The notes beneath the pieces are model-generated. The model was not told the DNA's origin. It ran no database searches and was given only the letters and a program-made list of their open reading frames with translations. Positions 1-5,624 of a stretch of 6,504 nt of DNA are shown here, in pieces. How positions within the stretch are numbered: position 1 is the first letter of the stretch; each line of letters starts with the position of its first letter. Source of the stretch: an uncultured Bacteroides sp. (GTDB lineage: Bacteria; Bacteroidota; Bacteroidia; Bacteroidales; Bacteroidaceae); NCBI GenBank assembly GCA_900546355.1, contig URCM01000132.1:1-6504 (forward strand). The letters run 5' to 3'. Position numbers and translations under genes: made by a program.

Positions 1-2
1 AT

Positions 3-53
3 TTGACAGTTCATTTCTACGGAGCCATGCTCTACTTCGGAAGTTTCTATTAG
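3..53 (+). CDS. Possible 3' end of an upstream gene (partial)
   Basis: The third frame is open from the window edge to a TAG at 51-53 and reads LTVHFYGAMLYFGSFY. The codons (TAC, TTC, GCC, GGA) look like coding sequence, and a terminator-like hairpin starts directly after the stop, which is where a gene end is expected. Only 16 residues are visible and the family is not recognised. The reading could be chance, since the two other frames are also partly open here. Confidence 0.25.
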   Translation: MTVHFYGAMLYFGSFY

Positions 54-90
54 CTTATATCTTATTGATTATCAATCATATAAGTTTTAT
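54..90 (+). terminator. AT-rich hairpin, possible terminator of the upstream gene
   Basis: CTTATAT (54-60) pairs with ATATAAG (78-84). Inside it, ATTGAT (64-69) pairs with ATCAAT (71-76), leaving a small asymmetric bulge, and TTTTAT follows at 85-90. The hairpin sits just after the TAG at 51-53, which fits a factor-independent terminator. The stem has few G-C pairs and would be weak, so it could instead be a protein-binding dyad. Confidence 0.35.
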
Positions 91-497
91 AAAATTGCTC
101 GCGTAACAAACGTGCAACAAAAATCCGAAAAACTATTTCCCCCACATTTAACACTATTGTAATCGAATGTTAAGAATCAGACTTGCAAGTATGAATGTTA
201 AATCTTCATTTTCCGTCTGATGTTTTTAGGTTGGCATTTGGACTGTCACATTAGCCACTGCAACCGACAGAAAAATGCTTGTACACTCCAATCTTCAAGG
301 TTGTGGCAAAGTTAGCAAATTCCTGCTGTTATAAAAACCTGTATGCAAGGTTAAAAGTGAATGTTGCCAATGGAATTTTGCCGCTGTATGACTTGTACAC
401 TCGGCGTGGGAAATCGACATCTTTTGAGTTGGCATTTTAGCTGGATATTTGCCATATAAATCACTGTTATACAATTAGTTAAAGTCAAATTGAGGTC
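91..497. other. Gene-free leader with repeats, upstream of the mobilization operon
   Basis: No convincing gene lies between the left hairpin and the promoter at 498-528. The stretch is AT-rich and carries short repeats: a 12-bp inverted repeat with its partner at 533-544, an 11-bp direct repeat, GTTGGCATTT-type copies near 230 and 428, and GAATGTTAA at 165-173 and 193-201. In small Bacteroidales elements the DNA around the excisionase-type genes often holds recombinase or regulator binding sites, so this stretch may include an attachment or control region. That role is inferred. Confidence 0.5.
278..402 (+). repeat. Direct repeat CTTGTACACTC (two copies)
   Basis: The 11-mer CTTGTACACTC occurs at 278-288 and again at 392-402, 114 bp apart in the same orientation. 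It contains the palindrome TGTACA. Together with the neighbouring TTGGCA motifs it gives the leader an ordered look, as expected of arm-type recombinase sites or operator sites. Its function is unknown. Confidence 0.5.
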
Positions 498-528
498 TTG
501 TTTTCATATCCTTTTCGTTTTAACTTTG
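498..528 (+). promoter_or_regulatory. Bacteroidales-type promoter of the mobilization operon
   Basis: A -33 TTG (498-500) and a -7 box TAACTTTG (521-528) are separated by exactly 20 bases, matching the Bacteroidales primary-sigma pattern TTG-N19-21-TAnnTTTG. Transcription would begin near 535, giving a leader of about 60 bases before the ATG at 598. The right arm of the 12-bp inverted repeat (533-544) covers the predicted start, so a repressor bound there could block it. Confidence 0.7.
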
Positions 529-597
529 CACTTGCCAACCTAAAGAAACACAAGCGGATGGCAACAGTTAAGAACAACAATTAAACAGATAAAGATT

Positions 598-933
598 ATG
601 TGTAAAACAGAACAGAACCCAAACGAAACCGCCTTGCTCCGAAAGATGGTGGATGGGCTTAAACAGGAGGTTGAAAAGGTAAAGAACGTGGTGTATGCCT
701 CAAAGGAAGTGCTGAACTTGGAAGAAGCGGCAATGTTCCTCGGCATATCCAAAAGCTCACTCTACAAGATGACCCATAACCAAGTCATCCCTTATTTCAA
801 ACCGAACAACAAGATGGTGTATTTTGAGAAATCAGAGCTTCTGAAATGGCTGCGGCAGAACCCGGTCGCATCACAAGCGCAGGTTTCGGAGGAAGCACAG
901 GCCATCATGCGCAAGCTCGCCCGTGCGGATTGA
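598..933 (+). CDS. Excisionase-type helix-turn-helix protein
   Basis: This is a small DNA-binding protein of the excisionase/MerR-like HTH_17 type. Residues 10-32 are charged and heptad-like, probably a short coiled coil for dimerisation. Residues 39-85 carry the HTH-wing signature: LNLEEAAMFLGISKSSLYKM, a proline in the turn (VIPYFK), then MVYFEKSELLKWL. The last 25 residues are polar and probably helical. Such proteins in Bacteroidales mobilizable elements either direct excision by bending DNA for the integrase or regulate the mobilization operon. The ATG at 598 follows an A-rich leader with no strong Shine-Dalgarno, as usual in this group. It is the first gene after the promoter at 498-528 and is followed after 28 bases by a second HTH gene. 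The fold assignment is firm; a choice between excision and regulation is inferred. Confidence 0.85.
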   Translation: MCKTEQNPNETALLRKMVDGLKQEVEKVKNVVYASKEVLNLEEAAMFLGISKSSLYKMTHNQVIPYFKPNNKMVYFEKSELLKWLRQNPVASQAQVSEEAQAIMRKLARAD

Positions 934-961
934 TTTTCCCTACATTCAATAATTCTTTGAT

Positions 962-1711
962 ATGACAGACAACGAACCATTGCAAATGTCTTTTGACAAT
1001 CTGCCCCGTGCCGTGGCAGAACTCCACTCCAAAATCGACACGCTCACCGAAATGGTGGAGAAACTGATGTCGGCAAACGCAGCACAGCCTTTGCCGGAGA
1101 TAATGACAGTGGAGGATGTATCGGCGATGCTGTGCAAATCCGTTTCCACCATCTATGCCATGACTTCCGAGCATCGCATACCTTACCGTAAGCAGGGCAA
1201 CAAGCTCTACTTCATGCGCACGGAGATTAAATCATGGCTCAATGACTCCGTAGTGCCAAAGGATGTGCCCAAACGAAAAAGCGGGCATGAGGCCAAAGAT
1301 TGCAGCAGCTCTCCTGACGAACCGGCTCCCGAAAACAAAGTTGTACAATCCGACGCTGTAAGTGGAACAGAGGACTTACAGGCAAGCACATCCATATCCG
1401 GCAATGGCATCGAATCGGAACAACAAAATCCACCTTACATCATCGAACAAAGGACGCATTCAAGGAACGGTGCGGAGATTTTTACCGTGCGTTTCTCCAA
1501 TGAATATGAAACTGCCGGAGAACGGAAATTCAACCCGAAAGCACGGGAACTCAATGGTTACTGGAGTGATTACGGAAATGGCGGTTATGTGTTCAACACA
1601 TCAGCAGATGCAGAGAACTTTGCAAATGCGATAATAGGGAAAAAGGAAGCCGAGCAATCCCCAACCGATGATGCAGGGGAACAATGTCATGACCATAATT
1701 CATCACGGTAG
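962..1711 (+). CDS. Two-domain HTH_17 protein of the mobilizable element
   Basis: Residues 10-38 form a probable coiled coil (AVAELHSKIDTLTEMVEKL). Residues 47-94 are a second excisionase-type HTH, with MTVEDVSAMLCKSVSTIYAM, then IPYRKQGNKLYF and IKSWL. A polar, low-complexity linker covers about 98-160. Residues 164-225 look like a separate compact domain, with FTVRFS, FNPKARELNGYWSDYGNGGYVF and ADAENFA. I recall similar GYWS-G-GGYxF modules at the ends of proteins on Bacteroidales mobile elements, where their job is unclear. The gene is a paralogue of the one before it in its HTH part but twice as long. It probably acts as an excision or transfer regulator bound near the left leader or the downstream oriT. 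The DNA-binding call is strong; the role is inferred. Confidence 0.8.
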   Translation: MTDNEPLQMSFDNLPRAVAELHSKIDTLTEMVEKLMSANAAQPLPEIMTVEDVSAMLCKSVSTIYAMTSEHRIPYRKQGNKLYFMRTEIKSWLNDSVVPKDVPKRKSGHEAKDCSSSPDEPAPENKVVQSDAVSGTEDLQASTSISGNGIESEQQNPPYIIEQRTHSRNGAEIFTVRFSNEYETAGERKFNPKARELNGYWSDYGNGGYVFNTSADAENFANAIIGKKEAEQSPTDDAGEQCHDHNSSR

Positions 1712-1793
1712 CCAATGCAAACAGGGATATTTCAGACGGCAATACCTCTTATACAGATGTGGAAAACAAGACGGGGAATGAATTATTTATAGG

Positions 1794-1904
1794 GGCGTTT
1801 TTTAGGGCTGGCAAGTTAATGTTTTCGTCCACGAAAACTACGCCACCAACGGCGACCCGACCATGCGGATAACGGCAAGACCGGATTGCAGCCCTAAAAA
1901 CGCC
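1794..1904. repeat. Long inverted repeat of the putative oriT
   Basis: The arms 1794-1810 and 1889-1904 are reverse complements apart from one extra T in the left arm. Pairing can continue inward for about three bases (CAA near 1812-1814 with TTG near 1887-1889) across a single bulged G. The arms enclose 78 bases. This could fold as a cruciform or as a stem in single-stranded transferred DNA, and is a likely binding platform for the MobC-like protein and the relaxase. Confidence 0.7.
1821..1838 (+). repeat. Perfect 8-bp hairpin inside the oriT dyad
   Basis: GTTTTCGT and ACGAAAAC are exact reverse complements separated by only CC. Short, tight hairpins beside the nic site are a hallmark of relaxase substrates, where they mark the cut strand for recognition and for termination of transfer. 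It is nested within the larger dyad at 1794-1904. Confidence 0.65.
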
Positions 1905-1934
1905 GACCCATTTATAACAGACAATAGCAAGCGG

Positions 1935-2285
1935 ATGACAGAACAAGATACCAATCATAAAGGAGGCCGCCCCAAAGCCGTAAAGGGCAAGGCGCGGACA
2001 AAGACCATATCCACACGGCTTACGCTGGCCGAGTGGAAAACGGTCATGAAACGGATTGCTGATGCAGGCAAAAAGCCGTCGCACTTCCTGCGCGAACTGC
2101 TACTTCAAGGCAAGGTCGTGGCGGCACGGACACAGGAGGACAGGCAGCAGATAAGGATGCTGGAGGGAGGGTGCAATAACCTGAACCAACTGGCTAAGAT
2201 GGCACATCAACAGGGCTTTCCGAGAACCAAAGAAAAAATCACCGCCCTGCTGGACGAGTTCAACAAAATCATCGCGAGGATATGA
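1935..2285 (+). CDS. MobC-like mobilization accessory protein
   Basis: This 116-residue protein should bind oriT and help the relaxase nick, as MobC/MocA/BtgA-type proteins do. The N-terminus (HKGGRPK, then a Lys/Arg-rich stretch) is the usual start. Residues 21-58 fit a ribbon-helix-helix: KTISTRLTLAEWKTV as strand and first helix, then PSHFLRELLLQGKV. Residues 77-95 (LEGGCNNLNQLAKMAHQQG) match the conserved MobC-domain core G-NNLNQLA. The ATG at 1935 was preferred over an in-frame ATG at 1863 because the extra residues would lie inside the oriT dyad and the family normally starts with a short basic arm. Its stop overlaps the relaxase start as ATGA (2282-2285), implying translational coupling. 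Confidence 0.88.
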   Translation: MTEQDTNHKGGRPKAVKGKARTKTISTRLTLAEWKTVMKRIADAGKKPSHFLRELLLQGKVVAARTQEDRQQIRMLEGGCNNLNQLAKMAHQQGFPRTKEKITALLDEFNKIIARI

Positions 2286-3358
2286 TGGGCGACTTGAAGA
2301 AACGGGCGAGCTTCGCCAAGCTGGTGAACTATGTGAACAACCCGAAAAAGGCACGGCTCATAGACAGCAAGGACGTGAGGCTTGATGACAACACAGCCAT
2401 TGCAAGGAGTATGCAGGGACAGGCTGATGACAAGCCGGGGCGCAAGCTGAAAAATCCGGTGTACCACATCTCGCTGGACTTCGCCCACGAGGACACGCCC
2501 AAGCTGACGGACGGCCTGATGGCTGAAATAGCACGTGAGTACATGAAGCGCATGGGCATTGTGAACACCCAATATATTGTATGCCGCCACACCGACAAGG
2601 AACACCAGCACTTGCACATCGTGGCAAACAGGGTTGACAACGACGGGAACACCATCAGCGACCGGAACGATGCCATACGCAACGTGGCGGTATGCAAGGC
2701 TCTCACAAGGGAATACGGACTGCACTTTTCCAAAGGTAAGGTGAACGTGAAGCGTGACCGTCTGCGCGGCAAGGACAAGGTGAAATACCAAATCCATGAT
2801 GCCGTCAAAGCGGCCTTACCCCGTTGTAACAGTTGGTCGGAATTGTGCGACAGGCTGGTTAAGCAGGGCATCGGGGTAAGCTTCAAGCTCGACAGACGGA
2901 ACGGCAATATCGTCGGCGTGTCATTTACCAAAGACGGTGTTTCGTTCTGCGGTTCACGGATTGACCGCAGCATGGGCTTTTATAAGCTGGACAAGCAGTT
3001 CGGAGGCCGTATCGCCGAGGGCATGGAATGGAGGAACAATCTGTACCATCCCCGACCAACGGCTGAAAGCGGAATAAGCCAAACGAGAACCATATATAAA
3101 TCGGACAATTCATTTGAACAGACGGATAAGGTCTATTCTACCGATGGCCATGCGGAAGCATCCGGCAGCGGAACTTTCGCCGATGCCGATGCGAATACAG
3201 GCATAGTCCAAGTGGGCATTAACGCACTCATCGAGTTGTGCGTCCAACCTCACCAAGCCAAGGTTTCATCCGGCGGTGGAGGTGGAGGAAACGAAAGCGG
3301 TTGGGGCGAGAACGACAAGGAAAAGAACAAGTATAAACCCAAAAAGATGAGAAGATGA
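2282..3358 (+). CDS. Relaxase/mobilization nuclease (MobP type)
   Basis: This is the DNA strand transferase that should nick oriT, stay covalently bound to the 5' end and lead the strand into a recipient. In the N-terminal domain, Tyr17 in LVNYV is the likely nucleophile. PVYHISLDFA (59-68) is the conserved strand, and HTDKEHQHLHIVANRV (103-118) is the three-histidine metal motif, with His103, His108, His110 and His112 visible. These match the Pfam Relaxase family found in Bacteroides elements. Residues 166-250 form a second conserved block ending in MGFYKLDKQFGG. The tail is low complexity, with six glycines at 331-336 and a very basic end. At 358 residues it is a compact form without helicase or primase. 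Either ATG at 2282 or 2285 could serve. It overlaps the genes on both sides by four bases. Confidence 0.93.
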   Translation: MMGDLKKRASFAKLVNYVNNPKKARLIDSKDVRLDDNTAIARSMQGQADDKPGRKLKNPVYHISLDFAHEDTPKLTDGLMAEIAREYMKRMGIVNTQYIVCRHTDKEHQHLHIVANRVDNDGNTISDRNDAIRNVAVCKALTREYGLHFSKGKVNVKRDRLRGKDKVKYQIHDAVKAALPRCNSWSELCDRLVKQGIGVSFKLDRRNGNIVGVSFTKDGVSFCGSRIDRSMGFYKLDKQFGGRIAEGMEWRNNLYHPRPTAESGISQTRTIYKSDNSFEQTDKVYSTDGHAEASGSGTFADADANTGIVQVGINALIELCVQPHQAKVSSGGGGGGNESGWGENDKEKNKYKPKKMRR

Positions 3359-4134
3359 AGGACAACTTACAAAACATATCCGACCTTATCGGGGCATTGG
3401 CAGAGGACATCGAGGAAATCAAAAAGATACTGGCCGCAAAGGACGCTTCAGACAAGGACGAGGCGGTGAAAAGGCTTGCGGTGAAGCTGGAGCCGGTCAT
3501 ACGTTTCTTTGGCGGCAGCACGCCGGAGAATATCAACGGCATTTTCAGGAGCAAGGAAACCATCGAGGCATACAAGAAGTCATTGGGCGAGGAAATGATT
3601 GTGAGCTTGCAGGAATACACCGATGCCAACGACAAGAATATGCACGAGCGTGGCATCCCCACCACCAAAGATTTGCTATACAAGATATTGGAAGTGCTTA
3701 CTGAACACGTAGAGAAAGACAAACATATTTCGGAAAAGGCACAGCCAAAGCAAGGCTTCACACGGAAACTTTGTCAGGCTATCCACTTTTACAAAGTAAC
3801 AAGCGGAATCAGGCGGCTATGGGGCAAAATACCCGATGGCTGGTACAAGAACCCTTACGCATGGGCTGGCATCGTTAGTACACTCGTGTTCTTTGCCTTG
3901 TTTGCCGCCAGTTGGATGCAGTGGCATGAATACCGGGAGGAAAACAGGCGGTTGAGAACGGTTGCCGACAAGTACCAAGTGACCACATTCATGCTCAACG
4001 AGCTATACCCTGAACTGACAGTGACCGTCGGTGCATACGAGAAACTGGTGGAAACGGTCGGCAAGGATTCCACGCTGACCGTATTCAACAGGCAGCTTAA
4101 AAAAGTGAGAAATGAAAACGAATCCAAACAATAA
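3355..4134 (+). CDS. Membrane-anchored protein of the mobilization operon
   Basis: I do not recognise a named family, although proteins of this shape commonly follow the relaxase in Bacteroides mobilizable elements. The N-terminal half (1-125) is soluble, helical and highly charged, with a probable coiled coil at 5-30. A single hydrophobic segment at 169-187 (AWAGIVSTLVFFALFAASW) is flanked by basic residues on its N-terminal side (RRLWGKIPDGWYK), which suggests a cytoplasmic N-terminus by the positive-inside rule. Residues 190-259 form a second charged, helical region, probably outside. The start overlaps the relaxase stop as ATGA (3355-3358). It may tether the relaxosome to the membrane or to the helper element's coupling protein; this is inferred from position and topology only. 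Confidence 0.8.
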   Translation: MKDNLQNISDLIGALAEDIEEIKKILAAKDASDKDEAVKRLAVKLEPVIRFFGGSTPENINGIFRSKETIEAYKKSLGEEMIVSLQEYTDANDKNMHERGIPTTKDLLYKILEVLTEHVEKDKHISEKAQPKQGFTRKLCQAIHFYKVTSGIRRLWGKIPDGWYKNPYAWAGIVSTLVFFALFAASWMQWHEYREENRRLRTVADKYQVTTFMLNELYPELTVTVGAYEKLVETVGKDSTLTVFNRQLKKVRNENESKQ

Positions 4135-4145
4135 AAATAAAGTGA

Positions 4146-5357
4146 ATGGCATCCATCAAGGTAAAATATCGTCCTTCAGCCACAAACGGCAAGGAGGGCA
4201 GCATCTACTATCAGGTAATCCACAAGCGAACAGTCCGCCAAATCGGAACGGACTTCCGCGTGTTTGATATAGAATGGGACAAGGAAACATCGTCCGTCCG
4301 AATCATGCCTGAAACCAGTGAGAACAGAAAACGGTATCTCCACAGCGTTGCGGAACATATCGGTTGGGACATCCGGCAGTTGCAGGCTATCATCGCACAA
4401 TGCGACAGGCAAGGTGGAAAATACACAGCCGACAGCATCATTGAGAAATTTAACAACCATTCGGACAAACAATCCCTATTCGGTTTCATGCAGGACATTA
4501 TCGGGCAGTTGAAGCAGCTTGGCAAAGCACGCACGTCGGAAACCTACACCGCTGCCTTGGCCAGTTTTATGAAGTTCCGCGAAGGGCAGGACATTCTTCT
4601 GTGCGAGATAGACGGCGACACCATGATGCTCTATGAGGCATGGCTCAAAAGCAAAGAAATCTGCCCCAACAGCACCTCCTTTTATATGCGCATACTCCGT
4701 GCAGTCTATAACCGTGCCGTGGAAAAGGAACTTACGGAACAGAAATATCCGTTTAAGCATGTTTACACGGGTATCAGCAAGACGGTGAAGCGTGCTCTCC
4801 CGTTGAAGGCGATAAAGCGCATCAAGGAACTTGACCTGACCTTGAAACCGCATCTGGAGTATGCACGGGATATGTTCCTATTTTCATTTTATACCCGTGG
4901 AATGTCTTTCATCGACATGGCTTATTTGAAAAAATCAGACTTGAAGAACGGCATCCTCACGTACCGCAGACGAAAAACCGGACAGCAGCTTACAATCAAG
5001 TGGGAGGAATGTATGGATGAAATTGTTTCCAAATACAGAAACGCTTATAACACTCAATATTTACTTCCAATTATCATTAATCCTTTATCTGATAGTCGTA
5101 AACAATACAGAAATGCTATTTACAGGGTAAATACTGCCTTAAAAGACATTGCAAAATTTGTAGGCTTGCCTATGCCACTTACAATGTATTGTAGCAGGCA
5201 TAGTTGGGCGAGTATTGCCAAAACCAAAAATATACCGATTTCAGTCATCAGCGAGGGTATGGGACATGATTCCGAGGAAACCACACGAATTTATTTGGCT
5301 TCGCTAGATACAAGTATGGTGGACAAAGCTAACAGTTTAATTATAAAATCTTTATGA
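4146..5357 (+). CDS. Tyrosine recombinase (integrase/DNA invertase type)
   Basis: This 403-residue site-specific recombinase has the three-part Bacteroidales layout: arm-DNA-binding domain (about 5-90, with KEGSIYYQVIHKRTVRQIGTD), SAM-like core-binding domain (about 108-200) and catalytic domain (about 215-390). Catalytic residues visible are Arg251 (FYTRGMSF), Lys277 (RRRKTG), Arg351 (YCSRHSW), His374 (GMGHD) and the nucleophile Tyr383 (TRIYLASLD). Box II has Tyr348 where His is classical, a change common in Bacteroidales members. The N-terminal wording resembles Bacteroidales tyrosine DNA invertases as I recall them. The ATG at 4146 lies 11 bases after the preceding gene, so it is probably in the same operon. 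The invertible-looking segment begins 37 bases past its stop. GC drops from about 50-60% early in the gene to about 28-30% at 5041-5160, suggesting a mosaic origin. It may integrate the element, invert the neighbouring segment, or both. Confidence 0.92.
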   Translation: MASIKVKYRPSATNGKEGSIYYQVIHKRTVRQIGTDFRVFDIEWDKETSSVRIMPETSENRKRYLHSVAEHIGWDIRQLQAIIAQCDRQGGKYTADSIIEKFNNHSDKQSLFGFMQDIIGQLKQLGKARTSETYTAALASFMKFREGQDILLCEIDGDTMMLYEAWLKSKEICPNSTSFYMRILRAVYNRAVEKELTEQKYPFKHVYTGISKTVKRALPLKAIKRIKELDLTLKPHLEYARDMFLFSFYTRGMSFIDMAYLKKSDLKNGILTYRRRKTGQQLTIKWEECMDEIVSKYRNAYNTQYLLPIIINPLSDSRKQYRNAIYRVNTALKDIAKFVGLPMPLTMYCSRHSWASIAKTKNIPISVISEGMGHDSEETTRIYLASLDTSMVDKANSLIIKSL

Positions 5358-5420
5358 ACCCCATTTGAATAAAATCTGTTTAGCAGAAGAGTGAATCTCT
5401 TGGTAAGAGATAAATGTTCG

Positions 5421-5448
5421 TTGCAAATTTACGAAATATTTTGCAAAT
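5421..5448 (+). repeat. TTGCAAAT direct repeat
   Basis: TTGCAAAT occurs at 5421-5428 and 5441-5448, start to start 20 bases, about two helical turns apart. The first copy overlaps the leftward -7 box and the second lies just upstream of it on that strand. Two sites on the same DNA face could bind a regulator dimer, but the motif is short and AT-rich DNA yields such repeats easily. Confidence 0.35.
5424..5431 (-). promoter_or_regulatory. Leftward -7 box TAAATTTG inside the invertible segment
   Basis: Read on the minus strand, these bases are TAAATTTG followed by CAACGAAC, a full match to the Bacteroidales -7 consensus TAnnTTTG. No good -33 TTG lies 19-21 bases upstream, so the promoter may be weak or need an activator. 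As written it fires leftwards, antisense to the recombinase 3' end. If the segment flipped, the box would occupy about 5561-5568 and transcription would start at the right arm, giving a leader of about 50 bases to the radical SAM ATG. The best rightward candidate now present, TAGCTTTA at 5574-5581, lacks the conserved final G and a -33 element. Confidence 0.55.
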
Positions 5449-5471
5449 CGCTCTATTTATTGGGCATATTT

Positions 5472-5491
5472 TTTTATTTCATGAAATAAAA
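5472..5491. repeat. Perfect 20-bp palindrome in the invertible segment
   Basis: TTTTATTTCATGAAATAAAA is its own reverse complement. It lies within about 15 bases of the middle of the segment. It has no following T-run on either strand, so it is not a standard terminator; a dimer-binding site is more likely. Because it is symmetric, it would read the same after inversion. Confidence 0.5.
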
Positions 5492-5624
5492 GCTCGCTCA
5501 ATTCTGTTTGTTTGTTTTGCATATTTTAAAGTTGTGCAAAATTAAAGTCCTGATAATCAGTTACAAAATTCTTTAGCTTTATCTCTTACCAAGAGATGCT
5601 ATAAGTTTATGAGAATTAACAAGT

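Larger units (their letters stand above)
225..544. repeat. 12-bp perfect inverted repeat around the leader
   Basis: TTTAGGTTGGCA at 225-236 is the exact reverse complement of TGCCAACCTAAA at 533-544. The core is echoed by TTGGCATTT at 429-437 and TTGCCAA at 364-370, so at least four copies in both orientations surround the operon promoter. The right arm lies just downstream of the -7 box and would overlap the start of the transcript. Binding by one of the downstream HTH proteins or by the recombinase is a reasonable guess, but nothing in the sequence proves it. Confidence 0.55.
1712..1934 (+). other. Probable origin of transfer (oriT) region
   Basis: This 223-base gap directly precedes the mobC-like and relaxase genes, the usual place for oriT in Bacteroides mobilizable elements. 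It holds a large nested dyad: GGCGTTTTTTAGGGCTG (1794-1810) against CAGCCCTAAAAACGCC (1889-1904), with a one-base bulge in the T/A run. Inside lies a tight hairpin, and a smaller CGCC/GGCG dyad (1841-1844, 1851-1854). There is no TAnnTTTG promoter box, so the genes downstream are probably read from the upstream promoter. The nic position cannot be read from the sequence alone. An open frame from 1863 leads into the mobC-like gene, but its first 24 residues do not look like that family. Confidence 0.6.
5395..5597. repeat. Perfect 20-bp inverted repeats flanking a putative invertible promoter
   Basis: ATCTCTTGGTAAGAGATAAA at 5395-5414 is the exact reverse complement of 5578-5597, with 163 bases between. 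Each arm is itself nearly palindromic: ATCTCTT and AAGAGAT around GGT (or ACC on the right). The asymmetric centre and the outer AAA give each site a direction, as inversion requires. The size, spacing, position ahead of a gene and adjacency to a recombinase gene match Bacteroides phase-variable promoter switches. In RNA each arm could also form a 7-bp hairpin. Inversion itself cannot be seen in a single sequence. Confidence 0.8.
5358..5624. other. Gene-free control region holding an invertible-looking segment
   Basis: This is 267 AT-rich bases with no credible ORF on either strand. It contains a 20-bp perfect inverted-repeat pair, a leftward -7 promoter box, a 20-bp palindrome and a pair of TTGCAAAT repeats. 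The radical SAM start codon lies 27 bases past the right arm. No classical G-C-rich terminator follows the recombinase gene, so readthrough into the radical SAM gene cannot be excluded. Confidence 0.7.

Noticed and set aside
1863..1934. Upstream in-frame ATG extending the MobC-like protein by 24 residues
   Set aside because: The extension runs through the right arm of the oriT dyad and does not resemble the family's basic N-terminus; the ATG at 1935 gives the usual start.
551..1937. CAAGCGGATG present at 551-560 and 1928-1937
   Set aside because: Only 10 bases match, and the second copy covers a start codon; probably chance, with no wider similarity.
2207..2973. Long open frames on the minus strand across the relaxase gene
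   Set aside because: They mirror the codon pattern of the relaxase, have no recognisable domain, and the plus-strand gene has clear catalytic motifs.
3228..3761. Minus-strand open frame of 177 codons
   Set aside because: It lies across the relaxase end and membrane-protein start, is rich in Ser/Phe as typical of antisense frames, and has no start context.
5395..5411. Single hairpin as a terminator for the recombinase gene
   Set aside because: The 7-bp AT-rich stem is not followed by a T-run, and the exact inverted copy at 5578-5597 is better explained as a recombination site.
5472..5491. Palindrome as a bidirectional terminator
   Set aside because: The T-run precedes rather than follows the dyad on the + strand, and no T-run follows on the minus strand.
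5415..5577. Short RiPP precursor gene between the switch arms
   Set aside because: No start-to-stop frame of useful length with a plausible leader and core was seen on either strand.
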